A stretch of DNA of 64,000 nt, taken from assembly GCF_963677035.1 (NCBI RefSeq), contig NZ_OY781472.1, positions 3,315,658-3,379,657 on the forward strand. Direction: 5' to 3'. This document shows, piece by piece, positions 45,436-56,575 of this stretch. Source of the DNA: an uncultured Hyphomonas sp. GTDB taxonomy: Bacteria; Pseudomonadota; Alphaproteobacteria; Caulobacterales; Hyphomonadaceae. Numbering within the stretch: the first letter of the stretch is position 1; each line of letters begins with the position of its first letter. The translations under genes and the position numbers were made by a program. Below the pieces are notes generated by a model. That model ran no database searches. It had not been told where the DNA came from and was given only the letters and a program-made list of their open reading frames with translations.

Positions 45436-45843
45436 TTAGTGGACCAGAACAGCCTTCAGGCTTTCGAGATAGTCGTAATGTTCCTGCAGCGTCGACCGGG
45501 TGGAATCATCCTTGTCCAGCGACTGGATTTTCAGGAGCGTGGCATCCATCTCGGCCTGCACGTCTTCGGCTTTCACGTCGTCGAGCATGCGGGCTTCTTC
45601 AGCCAGGATGGTCAGGCCGGCAGACGTGATGTCCGCAAAGCCGCCGCGCACAAAGATGCGCATCTTGACCGAGTCGCCTTCCAGAACGCGCACCACGCCG
45701 TTGCGCAGCGTCGTCATGAAGGGCGCATGGTGTGCCAGCACGCCGAACTCACCGTCCGAGCCAGGCGCGATCACATGATCGACCTCGCCGGAGAAGAGCT
45801 CTTTCGCGGGCGAAACGAGCGAGAAGTGGAGTTTATCGGCCAT
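45436..45843 (-). CDS. atpC: ATP synthase F1 subunit epsilon
   Basis: The 135-residue subunit has the beta-sandwich (KLHFSLVSPAKELFSGEVDHVIAPGSDGEFGVLAHHAP, residues about 4-41) and the C-terminal helix that can extend and inhibit ATP hydrolysis. It is the last gene of the F1 cluster, 13 bp after atpD, and precedes the terminator. Confidence 0.97.
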   Translation of the reverse strand: MADKLHFSLVSPAKELFSGEVDHVIAPGSDGEFGVLAHHAPFMTTLRNGVVRVLEGDSVKMRIFVRGGFADITSAGLTILAEEARMLDDVKAEDVQAEMDATLLKIQSLDKDDSTRSTLQEHYDYLESLKAVLVH

Positions 45844-45856
45844 ATATCCTGTCCGC

Positions 45857-47323
<1,467 letters not shown>

Positions 47324-48202
47324 CTACAGCGCTTCCGCGCCCGAAATAATCTCGATGAGTTCTTTGGTGATCTGTGCCTGGCGTGCGCGGTTGTACTGCA
47401 GTTCCAGCGAGTCGATCATTTCGCCGGCATTGCGGGTCGCGTTGTCCATGGCGGTCATCTGGCTGGCATAGAAACCAGCAGACCCTTCCAGCAGAGCCGA
47501 CAGGATCTGCGTGTTGATATAACGCGGCAACAGCGCCTCAAGGATGTCATCTTCCGACGGCTCATAGCGGTAAATCGCATTGCCCAGATCAACCACTTCG
47601 GCATCAGCAGGTGCTGCCGCCGGGATCAGTTGCTGTGCAGTCGGAACCTGGCTCAGCACGTTCTTGAACTGCGAATAGATCAGCGTCGCAGTATCGAACT
47701 CGCCATCCTCGAAACGGGTTGTCAGGTTCTTGCCGAGCGAAATCGCCGGTTCGGAATAGTCATTCCCCTTCACAGCCGACAAATCGACGTGACCGATGAA
47801 GAGGTCTGCATAGTCGCGCTTCAGCTGCTCGCGGCCTTTTTTGCCGACGGTCAGCACTTTCACGGTCTTTCCCTCAGACTGCAGCGCGGCAATCGTCTGG
47901 CGGGCAAGTTTGGCCGTGTAGGTGTTGAAGCCACCGGCGAGACCGCGCTCTGCGGTCATGACGACGACCAGATGCGTCTGGTCGCGGCCGGTTCCGGTAA
48001 GCAGTTTCGGTCCGCCAGCGCCGGCGGATGCCGACAGATTGGCGAGAACCGCAGCCATGCGTTCGGCATACGGGCGGGCTGCCGTTGCGGCGTCCTGCGC
48101 GCGCTTCAGCTTCGCCGCGGCCACCATTTGCATGGCCTTCGTGATCTTCTGCGTGGATTTCACGCTCGAGATCCGGTTTTTCAGGTCCTTCAGGCTGGGC
48201 AT
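47324..48202 (-). CDS. atpG: ATP synthase F1 subunit gamma
   Basis: The 292-residue rotor stalk subunit has the terminal coiled coil: [22 protein letters not shown] at the start and [20 protein letters not shown] at the end (about residues 262-281). The central globular part runs in between. It links the alpha/beta hexamer to the membrane rotor. It is 36 bp downstream of atpA. Confidence 0.98.
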   Translation of the reverse strand: MPSLKDLKNRISSVKSTQKITKAMQMVAAAKLKRAQDAATAARPYAERMAAVLANLSASAGAGGPKLLTGTGRDQTHLVVVMTAERGLAGGFNTYTAKLARQTIAALQSEGKTVKVLTVGKKGREQLKRDYADLFIGHVDLSAVKGNDYSEPAISLGKNLTTRFEDGEFDTATLIYSQFKNVLSQVPTAQQLIPAAAPADAEVVDLGNAIYRYEPSEDDILEALLPRYINTQILSALLEGSAGFYASQMTAMDNATRNAGEMIDSLELQYNRARQAQITKELIEIISGAEAL

Positions 48203-48238
48203 GTCAGGCCTTCCAGTTCGTGCTCAGTCGTCCGGGGC

Positions 48239-49774
48239 TCAGGCAAACTTCGAAGTGAAGTCGTCCAGGGCCTTCTTGATTCCAGCTTCGATCTCTTCGC
48301 TGAGAGCTTTCTCAGAAGCGATCTTGGCCAGCAGGTCTTTGTTCGCACCGCGGAGATGAACCAGCAGTTCTTTCTCGTAGCGGGTGACGTCCTTCAGGTC
48401 GACCTTGTCGAGGTAACCACGCGTACCGGCGTAGATCACGCAGACCTGCTCTTCCATCAGAAGCGGCGAATATTGCGGCTGCTTCAGCAGTTCGGTCAGG
48501 CGCGCCCCGCGGTTCAGCAGGCGCTGGGTCGCGGCGTCGAGGTCGGAACCGAATTTCGCGAAGGCGGCCATCTCACGATACTGGGCGAGTTCACCCTTCA
48601 TCGAGCCGGCAACCTTTTTCATCGCTTTCGTCTGGGCGGCAGAGCCCACGCGCGACACCGACAGACCGACGTTCACGGCCGGGCGGATACCCTGGTAGAA
48701 CAGATCGGTTTCGAGGAAGATCTGACCGTCGGTGATTGAGATCACGTTCGTCGGAATATAGGCCGACACGTCGTTGGCCTGGGTCTCAATGATCGGCAGG
48801 GCCGTCAGCGAACCATTGCCATTGTCCTCGTTCAGCTTCGCAGCGCGCTCCAGAAGGCGCGAGTGCAGGTAGAACACGTCACCCGGATAGGCTTCGCGGC
48901 CCGGCGGGCGGCGCAGCAGCAGGGACATCTGGCGATACGCAACGGCCTGCTTGGAAAGGTCATCATAGATGATCAGCGCGTGCATGCCGTTGTCACGGAA
49001 CCATTCGCCCATGGCGCAGCCGGTGAACGGTGCGAGGTATTGCAGCGGGGCCGGTTCGGATGCGGTTGCGGTCACGATGATCGTGTAGTCGAGGGCGCCG
49101 CGCTCTTCGAGCGTCTTGACGACCTGGGCCACCGTGGAACGCTTCTGGCCGATGGCGACGTAGACACAGAACAGCTTCTCGCTGTCGTCCTTGGCGGCCT
49201 CATTGGTCGCCTTCTGGTTCAGGATGGTGTCGATGCAGATCGCGGTCTTGCCGGTCTGGCGGTCACCAATGACCAGCTCACGCTGGCCGCGGCCGACCGG
49301 GATCATGCCGTCGATGGCTTTCAGGCCCGTCATCATCGGCTCGTCAACAGACTTACGCGGGATGATGCCCGGCGCTTTCACGTCCACGCGCTGGCGGGCA
49401 GCGACGTTTTCGAGGGCGCCCTTGCCGTCGATCGGGTTACCGAGCGCATCCACGACGCGGCCCAGCAGGGCCTTACCGACCGGAGCGGACACGATTTCGT
49501 CGACACGCTTGACGGTGTCGCCTTCTTTAATGTCGCGGTCGTCACCGAAGATCACGACGCCGACATTGTCGGTTTCCAGGTTCAGGGCCATGCCCTTGAT
49601 GCCGCCGTCGAACTCGACCATTTCGCCGGCCTGAACGCTGTCCAGACCGTAGATACGGGCGATACCGTCGCCCACTGACAGAACCTGACCGACATCGGAG
49701 ACTTCGGCTTCAACGCCGAAATTCTCGATCTGCGACTTCAGGATGCCCGAAATTTCTGCTGCTGAGATATCCAT
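48239..49774 (-). CDS. atpA: ATP synthase F1 subunit alpha
   Basis: The 511-residue subunit has the P-loop [10 protein letters not shown] near residue 170 and the [22 protein letters not shown] region. It forms the non-catalytic half of the hexamer and carries the nucleotide-binding site that regulates. Seven bases separate it from atpH upstream. Confidence 0.98.
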   Translation of the reverse strand: MDISAAEISGILKSQIENFGVEAEVSDVGQVLSVGDGIARIYGLDSVQAGEMVEFDGGIKGMALNLETDNVGVVIFGDDRDIKEGDTVKRVDEIVSAPVGKALLGRVVDALGNPIDGKGALENVAARQRVDVKAPGIIPRKSVDEPMMTGLKAIDGMIPVGRGQRELVIGDRQTGKTAICIDTILNQKATNEAAKDDSEKLFCVYVAIGQKRSTVAQVVKTLEERGALDYTIIVTATASEPAPLQYLAPFTGCAMGEWFRDNGMHALIIYDDLSKQAVAYRQMSLLLRRPPGREAYPGDVFYLHSRLLERAAKLNEDNGNGSLTALPIIETQANDVSAYIPTNVISITDGQIFLETDLFYQGIRPAVNVGLSVSRVGSAAQTKAMKKVAGSMKGELAQYREMAAFAKFGSDLDAATQRLLNRGARLTELLKQPQYSPLLMEEQVCVIYAGTRGYLDKVDLKDVTRYEKELLVHLRGANKDLLAKIASEKALSEEIEAGIKKALDDFTSKFA

Positions 49775-49781
49775 CGAGCGA

Positions 49782-50342
49782 CTAAGCTCCCTTCATGGCG
49801 GTGTTCATGCGTTCCAGTTTGGCGGCAAGGCTTGCGTCAACGAGCTGAGACCCGATGCGCAGCTGGATGCCGCCGATGAGCGAGGAATCAACCTCGCTGG
49901 TAAGTTCCACCTCGCCGCCAACGGCCTTGGCGAGGATTGATTCGATGCGCTGGCGCTCGGCGCCGGTCATTTCTTTCGCGGTGCGGACAACGGCGCGCTT
50001 CACGCCGCGCTGTTGTGCGTAAAGTTCGTCAAAAGCCAGCTCAGCGCCGAGAATGTCGCCCGAACGGCCGTTCTGCGCCATGGTCCCGAGAAATTTGCCG
50101 AACATGTCTCCAAGGCCCGCCTTGGCCGACAGTTCGCCCAGCGCCTTCATTTTCTCCTCGCGGGAAAATGCCGGGGAATCCAGGAGAAGCGCCAGATCGT
50201 CAGAGCCATTCACCATTTCGGTAAATGCCCTGAAATCCTTATAGACATTGGCGAGTTCGCCTTTGTCCTGCGCGAGTTCGAACAGCGCACTCGCATAACG
50301 GCGTGCTGCTTCGTTCGCATGTGTCGTCTTTGATCCAGCCAA
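49782..50342 (-). CDS. atpH: ATP synthase F1 subunit delta (TTG start)
   Basis: The 186-residue peripheral stalk subunit (OSCP) begins [18 protein letters not shown] and ends with [17 protein letters not shown]. The only usable start is a TTG at 50342: the frame has a TGA seven codons upstream, no ATG lies between, and GAAGAGACC sits just before the TTG. A rare start at the head of the operon could set subunit levels. The 195 bp upstream (50343-50537) form the promoter region and show no gene. Confidence 0.94.
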   Translation of the reverse strand: MAGSKTTHANEAARRYASALFELAQDKGELANVYKDFRAFTEMVNGSDDLALLLDSPAFSREEKMKALGELSAKAGLGDMFGKFLGTMAQNGRSGDILGAELAFDELYAQQRGVKRAVVRTAKEMTGAERQRIESILAKAVGGEVELTSEVDSSLIGGIQLRIGSQLVDASLAAKLERMNTAMKGA

Positions 50343-50537
50343 GGGTCTCTTCGTCCATGTTCAGGTGGGCGGAATGGCCCAAAAACAGCAAACAGGGCTG
50401 CGTGCGAAATGCCCGCGCCCATGAAAACTTTGCGCCGCTTAGCATCAGTCATCTGACCTGACAACATGGGCATGGCGCCAATGTCTGCGGCGAAATGACA
50501 ATTATGACAATGCGCCGATGGATAAAGCGCGACAGGC

Positions 50538-51029
50538 CTATTCGGCAGGGCGCTCCAGCTGGGTGACCGTGGCCCCGCCATAGTCGGCAAAGTCTTCATG
50601 ATGAACGACTTTGCCATCCTCAATTGTGAGAATCGTTACCTGTCTGGCTCGCCACTTATAAGCGTGCTCTGCGCCGGGCGGCGCGCTGTGGACATTTACA
50701 GTGCCGGAAAAGACAACGCGGCCGTTACTTTCGAACATGATCGGAAAATCGAAGCCAAGTTCGATGACGCCGCTACGCGTCACGAATCCCTGGATCATCT
50801 CCAGCACCGCTGCCTTGCCGACATATTCGGACTGAAAGTCAGGGTTGGGATTCGTCTGGTCCTCGAACACGATGTCTTCCGCCATATAGGGCGCCATCGC
50901 GTCCACATCCGCCTCGGAATAGGCCTGGATATAGGCCTGTGCGACCTGCTCGGCCGGGGATTGCTCCGCCACCGCGAAACCACTTGCAACCACTACGGCG
51001 GCCAACAGTGAAACAATCTTTTTCAACAA
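50538..51029 (-). CDS. Exported SnoaL-like (NTF2-fold) protein
   Basis: The 163-residue protein has a signal peptide (about 1-22, VSLLAAVVVASGFAVAE). An NTF2/SnoaL-like cone follows: VAQAYIQAYSEADVDAMAPYMAEDIVFEDQ and a C-terminal VTILTIEDGKVVHHEDFADY (ends about residue 150). Such folds act as small-molecule isomerases or binding domains; the ligand is unknown. It stands between the atp operon and priA on the same strand. Confidence 0.88.
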   Translation of the reverse strand: MLKKIVSLLAAVVVASGFAVAEQSPAEQVAQAYIQAYSEADVDAMAPYMAEDIVFEDQTNPNPDFQSEYVGKAAVLEMIQGFVTRSGVIELGFDFPIMFESNGRVVFSGTVNVHSAPPGAEHAYKWRARQVTILTIEDGKVVHHEDFADYGGATVTQLERPAE

Positions 51030-51107
51030 GGAAACCTCCCACAGGAATTATGCCTCATTCGGGCACTTACCCGGCATTCTATTCCCGCCATGCCCCGAAA
51101 AGGCAAA

Positions 51108-53279
51108 TCACATGAAGGAATACGGGTCGATGTCCACCGACAGGCGGACGGCGGCGGGCAGTTTGATCTTCGCCAGCCACGCCGACATGTAAGCCGACAG
51201 GTCCACAATACGGGGAGATTTCACAAGGAATCGCCGCCTGTGCCGCCCGCGCAGCACGGTGATTGGCGCCGGGGCCGGGCCGAACAGCTCAATTCCCTGC
51301 CCGTTCGGCGCCAGCGCTGCCACGTCCCGCGCGGCCTGATCCACCATCTCCGCAGACGGCGCCGACAGAATGACCGCTGCCAGCCGGCCGAACGGCGGCA
51401 GGCCCAGTTCCGCCCGCACGTCCCGCTCGATCTGCAGGAAGCCGTCGCGGTCACCATCGGCCAGCGCCAGCATGGCCGGATTGTCCGGCGCGTAGGTCTG
51501 CACCAGCGCCCGGCCCGGCCGTTCGGCCCGCCCTGCCCGGCCAGCCACCTGGCTCAACAGCTGATAGGTGCGCTCGCCCGCGCGCAGGTCGCCGCCCTTC
51601 ATGCCGCTGTCAGCGTCCACGACCCCCACAAGGGTCAGGTTCGGGAAGTTGTGCCCCTTGGCCACGATCTGCGTGCCGATCAGCACGTCGATCTCGCCAT
51701 CCTCCATCCGTTCGACAATGCCGCGCGTGGCCTCGCCGCCCTGCGCCGTGTCGGACGAAAAGATTTCGATTCGCGCATGTGGCATCAGCACGCGCACCTC
51801 TTCGGCCACGCGCTCGACGCCGGGGCCGACGCCCATCAGCGAATCCGCTGCGCCGCAATGCGGGCACATCTGCGGTTTCAGGATGGAATAGCCGGTGACA
51901 TGACACACCAGCCGGTTGGAGTAGCGGTGCTCGGTCAGCCAGTTCTCCGTGCCCGGCGTCTTCAGCCGCTCCCCGCAGGCCCTGCAGATCACCAGCGGCG
52001 CATAGCCCCGGCGGTTCAGGAACAGCAGCGTCTGTTCGCCCGCTTCAAGCGTGGCGCGCATCTCATGCACCAGCCGGGACGACAGCCACATGCCCTTGCC
52101 CGGCGGGTCGGCGCGCAGGTCCACCAGTTCCACATCCGGCAGCCGCGCCGCCCCCGGCCGGGCCGACAGTTTCAGCCGCGTGTAGCGTCCCATCTCGGCA
52201 TTCACGACCGTCTCCAGCGCGGGCGTCGCCGAGGCCAGCACCACCACCGCCTCCTCCAGCTTGCCGCGCATCACAGACATGTCGCGGGCGTGATAGGTCA
52301 CGCCGTCTTCCTGCTTGAAGCTGCCATCGTGTTCCTCGTCCACGATGATCAGTTTCAGTTTCTGGAACGGCAGGAACAGGGCCGAGCGCGCGCCGATCAC
52401 GATGCGGGCCCTGCCATGCGCCGTCTCGCGCCAGGTCCGGCGGCGTTCCTTGTCGGACAGGCCGGAATGCCAGGGCGCGGGCGCTGCGCCGAATCGCGCC
52501 GTAAAACGGGACAGGATCGCCTGCGTCAGCGCGATCTCCGGCAGCAGGACCAGAACCTGCGCCTCCGGATCGCCCCTCAGCGTCTCGGCGATGGCCTCGA
52601 AATAGACTTCCGTCTTGCCGGAGCCGGTGACGCCGTCGATCAGGAAAGTGTGGAATGTGTCCTCGCGCACGGCGGCGCAGAGTTCGGTCGCCGCCTCGGC
52701 CTGTTCCGCGGTCAGCGTGGCGCCCGGCAGGTCCGGATTGACCGGCGGAAAGGGCGGGTCCGTCGGCATGTCGGTCGCACGCAACGCGCCAGCCTCGGCC
52801 AGCCCCCGCACCACGCCGGACGAAACACCCGCCGCCTCCGCGATCTGCGCAGCCGTCATGGGATCGTCCGCAGCCGCCATCACGTCCAGCACCTTTGCGC
52901 GCGCATCGGTCATGCGCGGCGGCGCTTCGCCCGTGGCGGTGAACACGGTCTCGGTTGGTGACGGCAACAGACCGGCCCGCGCCCGGAGCGCCATGGACAG
53001 GAGGTGGCCCGGATGGCTCACCGTGTAGCGCGCGGCGAAGGCGAGGAAATCCCGCATCGCCTTTGTCATCGGCGGCGTGGGATAGACTTCCGATACGGCC
53101 TTCAGCGTGCGGCCCTCCGCCGCCTCATCCCCCAGCATTTCGACGACGATTCCCAGCCGCTGATGCTTGCCCAGCGGCGCGGCCACATAGCTGCCTTCGG
53201 CCACATCCAGATGCTCCGGCACCGCATAATCGAACGGCTCCGGCAGGGGCATTGGAAAGAGAATCCGGGCGACGGCCAT
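51108..53279 (-). CDS. priA: Primosomal helicase PriA with a degenerate second zinc site
   Basis: The 723-residue PriA reloads the replicative helicase at collapsed forks. It has the 3'-DNA-binding N-terminus (residues 1-110), Walker A DGVTGSGKTEVY (residues 216-223), and a DEEH box. The zinc insertion between the helicase lobes is unusual. The CRAC and CPHC pairs of the first site are present. At the second site the usual C-P-x-C reads TPGT, and the usual CH-x-CG reads CHVTG, so three of its four cysteines are threonine. The rest of the helicase looks intact. Its ATG is at 53279. Confidence 0.95.
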   Translation of the reverse strand: MAVARILFPMPLPEPFDYAVPEHLDVAEGSYVAAPLGKHQRLGIVVEMLGDEAAEGRTLKAVSEVYPTPPMTKAMRDFLAFAARYTVSHPGHLLSMALRARAGLLPSPTETVFTATGEAPPRMTDARAKVLDVMAAADDPMTAAQIAEAAGVSSGVVRGLAEAGALRATDMPTDPPFPPVNPDLPGATLTAEQAEAATELCAAVREDTFHTFLIDGVTGSGKTEVYFEAIAETLRGDPEAQVLVLLPEIALTQAILSRFTARFGAAPAPWHSGLSDKERRRTWRETAHGRARIVIGARSALFLPFQKLKLIIVDEEHDGSFKQEDGVTYHARDMSVMRGKLEEAVVVLASATPALETVVNAEMGRYTRLKLSARPGAARLPDVELVDLRADPPGKGMWLSSRLVHEMRATLEAGEQTLLFLNRRGYAPLVICRACGERLKTPGTENWLTEHRYSNRLVCHVTGYSILKPQMCPHCGAADSLMGVGPGVERVAEEVRVLMPHARIEIFSSDTAQGGEATRGIVERMEDGEIDVLIGTQIVAKGHNFPNLTLVGVVDADSGMKGGDLRAGERTYQLLSQVAGRAGRAERPGRALVQTYAPDNPAMLALADGDRDGFLQIERDVRAELGLPPFGRLAAVILSAPSAEMVDQAARDVAALAPNGQGIELFGPAPAPITVLRGRHRRRFLVKSPRIVDLSAYMSAWLAKIKLPAAVRLSVDIDPYSFM

Positions 53280-53335
53280 AGGCCAAGGCTTAGCCCCTCA
53301 ACCGCCTTCCGTCATCCTGCTGCATCAGGTTCAGG

Positions 53336-54385
53336 TCAGACCGCGTGATCGCCCTTTGTGCCCTTGCTCCCGCGGGCCCGGTCATAGCGCCACGCCATCA
53401 GGTTCGAGGCGGCATTCAGGCAGAAGTTCACCGGCACGGCCGCCCGGTGGACAAAGCCCCAGCGTTTGCCCACCACCGGCACATGCGACAGGGTCGGCTT
53501 GGTCACATGGTCCACGATCCGCCAGTCCGCCAGCGACCGGCGGTAGCTGATGAAGCCATCTTCCTGCATGTGCCACTTCGCCTTCAGCGCGTCATGGCTG
53601 CGCTTCTGCCAGGACCGTGACCAGCGCAGCAGGAAATAAGGCAGATCCACCATCCGGACCGGGTCGTCCTCTGACGGAATCAGGAAGGTGATCACCGATG
53701 TCGGCTCAAACCAGATGCTTTCCCCCGCATCCCGCGCGCGCCAGGAAAAATCGAGATACTCCTTCGACACGATATCCGGATCAAATGTCCCGATACGGTC
53801 AAACAGGCTGCGGCGCACCATGAAACAATGCATCTCTACACTCTGTGTACGGCGTCGCTTCAGGTGAGGTTGAATTTCGTCCAGAGTATTTCCCTGAAGA
53901 TAGAAATCCTCGTTGAAATCCTTGTGACCATCGCCGGCATCTTCCAGCGTCTCGTTATTGTTTTCTTCCGGGCCTATATGGTGGACGATTGTGTGGATCG
54001 GGCGGCCTTCACAGGTCAGCGGTGCGATCATGCCAGCGCCGGTTTCATCGCCGCATGTCACCAATGCCTCAAGCCAGCCTTTCCGGTACATGATGTCGTT
54101 CTCGACAAAGGCGACATATTCGCCTGTCGCGTGCTCGATGCCGGTATTACGGGCCTCCGCAGGCGTCAGCGGGCGGTCGATCGCGACATGCCGGAAGCCA
54201 CGGCGAGCCGCCTCCTCATCGCACCAGCGCCTGACGCGCGCGGGCGCTGCGCCGGTAACGACAACGAGGTCAAACGGGTCGTCTGTATTGTCATAGAGGT
54301 TCGTGATCGAGTCCCGCATCAGGCTGTAGCGGTCCCGTGTCGTCAAAACGATTGTCGCGCGATGTGCGCCGCTTGCCTGCTCCAT
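53336..54385 (-). CDS. Family-2 glycosyltransferase
   Basis: The protein has a GT-A nucleotide-sugar domain: ATIVLTTRDRYSLMRDSITN at the start, the ARNTGI motif at residues 79-84 and the metal-binding END (96-98). The remaining 200 residues are rich in charged and aromatic residues (HDALKAKWHMQEDG) without a membrane helix, so it is probably peripheral. Acceptor and donor are unknown; extracellular polysaccharide or lipid modification is likely. ATG at 54385 (a GTG is 3 bp earlier). It follows priA's start side in the same direction. Confidence 0.85.
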   Translation of the reverse strand: MEQASGAHRATIVLTTRDRYSLMRDSITNLYDNTDDPFDLVVVTGAAPARVRRWCDEEAARRGFRHVAIDRPLTPAEARNTGIEHATGEYVAFVENDIMYRKGWLEALVTCGDETGAGMIAPLTCEGRPIHTIVHHIGPEENNNETLEDAGDGHKDFNEDFYLQGNTLDEIQPHLKRRRTQSVEMHCFMVRRSLFDRIGTFDPDIVSKEYLDFSWRARDAGESIWFEPTSVITFLIPSEDDPVRMVDLPYFLLRWSRSWQKRSHDALKAKWHMQEDGFISYRRSLADWRIVDHVTKPTLSHVPVVGKRWGFVHRAAVPVNFCLNAASNLMAWRYDRARGSKGTKGDHAV

Positions 54386-54588
54386 CACCTGCTCTCAATT
54401 TCCAGTCTTGCGGCGGGAACATATCGCAAGTCAGAGCCCTTCTCCACGCCCTGTCAGTTGAAATTGGCGGACAATTCCGCCGCAATCCAACACACCTGTT
54501 GCTTGTAACGCCCTGATATCATGGGAGGCCGACCGCCCTTCCTATCGGGTCTATCCACCCGGACAGGCGCCGCATCACACTCCGTGCC

Positions 54589-55188
54589 ATGACATATTCC
54601 ACCGGTTTCCTCACACAGGCTTACAACACCATCGCCCTCGCCGTGGCCCAGACCGGCGTGAGGGACGGTCTGTTCAGATATCCGGAACGGATCTCCAAGA
54701 CAGTCAAGCGCCGCGTCTCGGCGGATCTGAAGCGGCTGTCTGTACTGCTCCGTCGTCTGATATTCCTTCTGGCCCTGCAGGTGGAACTGGCGCCGGTGGA
54801 ACCGCGCACAGGCAGCAATTATTTCGAAAAGACTGAGGGCGCACCGGACGCGCGCAAGGCGTTCTTTTCTGTCCTGCCGATGCCTGCGGGCGAAACCCCG
54901 GACTTCCTGCATGGTCCGATCATGGTGCCGACGCGCGGGCCTGTGCCCGCTGCGCCGCTGATCGCCCGCTGGGAGGCGATGCTGGAGACGCTGAGATTCT
55001 GCAAACGCCGGGCGAAGTGTCTGGCGCGTACAATCCAGCGCTGGAAAGCTGCAGGCGAAGCCCAGCCCTATATCGTGCCAGTCCCCCGGACGCATGCGAT
55101 GCCCGCCGCGCTCGGCATTGTCTCCGGTGGCCTCACCGTTCAGCTGACCCAGGCCCTGCGCGACTGGCCGCTCGCCGACACAAGCTGA
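54589..55188 (+). CDS. Uncharacterised 199-residue protein
   Basis: The frame is open and free of the low-complexity patterns typical of shadows. The product is basic in its first 60 residues (ISKTVKRRVSADLKRLSVLLRR), with one hydrophobic stretch RLIFLLALQVELAP at about 58-71 that might be a membrane helix. A proline-rich middle with MVPTRGPVPAAP follows, then a C-terminal cationic helix FCKRRAKCLARTIQRW. I do not recognise it. The 200 bp before it (54389-54588) hold nothing I can assign, and the REP cluster follows. Confidence 0.55.
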   Translation: MTYSTGFLTQAYNTIALAVAQTGVRDGLFRYPERISKTVKRRVSADLKRLSVLLRRLIFLLALQVELAPVEPRTGSNYFEKTEGAPDARKAFFSVLPMPAGETPDFLHGPIMVPTRGPVPAAPLIARWEAMLETLRFCKRRAKCLARTIQRWKAAGEAQPYIVPVPRTHAMPAALGIVSGGLTVQLTQALRDWPLADTS

Positions 55189-55261
55189 GCTTTCCCACAA
55201 TCAGGTCTGTTGCCGGAGCGCCAAGGGCGTGTCCGGGCGGACGTGCTGGCTCGCCCGCGCC

Positions 55262-55395
55262 CGTGCTTCGACTTCGCTCAGCATGAGCGCTCCTCAAGTG
55301 AGGACTCATCCTGAGCGCTTCGAGGGATCAGAAATCGCACTGCGATTTCCCCGAGAAGGTCCAAGCGCAAGCGCAGGGCATCGAAGGATGAACCA
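55262..55395. repeat. Cluster of REP-like palindromes and a short hairpin
   Basis: In the 373-bp gap 55189-55561 the core TTCGACTTCGCTCAGCATGA (about 55267-55286) repeats the motif of 8061-8143. It is followed by a variant TCATCCTGAGCGCTTCGAGG (about 55307-55326) and by GAAATCGCA-C-TGCGATTTC (55331-55349), a 9-bp hairpin with a one-base loop. A further CATCGAAGGATGA piece ends the cluster at about 55392. A TTCCCGGATGACA tag follows. Nothing in the gap codes for protein. Confidence 0.7.
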
Positions 55396-55561
55396 CAAAG
55401 AGCAGAAGCCTGCCTCTTGTCTCCCCAAAAAGGCGCGCCGGGCTTATCCGGGGCCGAATTCCCGGATGACAAGAGAAACCGGAGATGCCCCCCCCGGCCA
55501 GCGCGGCGCTTCCCCCGCGATATGGCTTGCCAGTGCTGCCCCCCCGCCCTACCCCTGACAC

Positions 55562-56554
55562 ATGGCTAAAGACCTTCCCACCGGCTACGAGCCGATGACT
55601 TCCGTTGACGCAATTACTGCGGGCCTCGAAGGCGTGGGGTATATCTCCACAAAGCAGATTTCGACGGCTGTTTTCCTTGCCCACGGCCTGCGCAAGCCGA
55701 TCCTGATCGAAGGCCCGGCCGGTGTCGGCAAGACAGACCTCGCCGCCTCGCTTTCGCGTTGGCTGGAGCTGCCGCTCCTGCGCCTGCAATGCTATGAAGG
55801 CCTGGATGAGGGCAAAGCCCTCTACGAATGGAAATACGGCAAGCAGCTGCTCTATACGCAGATCCTGAAAGAGAAGCTGAACGAGGTGATCGGCGATGCC
55901 GGCTCGCTGGAAAGTTCACTTGGGAAGCTGTCCACATTCGAAGACCTGTTCTTCTCTGAGCAATTCCTGGAATCCCGGCCTCTGCTGACGGCGATGAAAC
56001 AGGAAGTCGGCTCGGTCCTGCTGATCGACGAGATCGACAAATCCGATGAGGAATTCGAAGCCTTCCTGCTGGAAGTCCTGTCGGACTATCAGGTCACCGT
56101 GCCGGAGATCGGAACGATTTCCGCCAATGTGCCGCCGCTGGTTATTCTGACCTCGAATAATGTGCGTGAACTGGGCGATGCACTGAAGCGCCGCTGCCTG
56201 CACCTGCATATCGGCTTCCCTGATCACGCCCGCGAACGCCGCATTGTCCGCGCCCGCGTCGATGGCCTCGAAGAGGCACTGCTGGATCAGATGGTCTCCT
56301 TCGTCCAGTCGGTGCGCGATGTGGACATCAAGAAGCGGCCCTCGATCGCCGAAACCGTGGACTGGGCGAAAACCCTGCTTCTTCTGCACGCCACCGCATT
56401 GGATGAGACGTTCGTACGCGATACGCTGAATGTGCTGCTGAAGCACGAAAGCGATATTGCGGTGATCGGTCCGGAAGTCCCGAAAATGCTGCGCGAAGCC
56501 GTTTCACAGAAACCCGGCAGCCGCACGGCGTCCGGCTATCCCGATCTCGGATGA
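55562..56554 (+). CDS. MoxR-family AAA+ ATPase
   Basis: The 330-residue ATPase has the P-loop GPAGVGKTDL (residues 51-60), Walker B VLLIDEIDKSDEEFEAFLLE and a sensor-like RCLHLHIGFPD. MoxR ATPases act as chaperones that mature a partner protein or insert metals, usually with a von Willebrand A-domain partner encoded next door. The vWA gene begins 21 bp downstream. The substrate is unknown here; no CO dehydrogenase or methanol dehydrogenase genes are near. Confidence 0.92.
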   Translation: MAKDLPTGYEPMTSVDAITAGLEGVGYISTKQISTAVFLAHGLRKPILIEGPAGVGKTDLAASLSRWLELPLLRLQCYEGLDEGKALYEWKYGKQLLYTQILKEKLNEVIGDAGSLESSLGKLSTFEDLFFSEQFLESRPLLTAMKQEVGSVLLIDEIDKSDEEFEAFLLEVLSDYQVTVPEIGTISANVPPLVILTSNNVRELGDALKRRCLHLHIGFPDHARERRIVRARVDGLEEALLDQMVSFVQSVRDVDIKKRPSIAETVDWAKTLLLLHATALDETFVRDTLNVLLKHESDIAVIGPEVPKMLREAVSQKPGSRTASGYPDLG

Positions 56555-56575
56555 CAAAGGGGGATTCACGGGTCT

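Noticed and set aside
51090..52961. 623-residue open frame on the plus strand opposite priA
   Set aside because: It is rich in Arg/His/Pro low-complexity sequence without domains, lies wholly antisense to a well-supported priA, and long antisense frames are expected in high-GC sequence.
55262..55395. Possible CRISPR-like repeat array
   Set aside because: The units vary in length and orientation, have no regular spacers and match intergenic REP elements elsewhere in the window.
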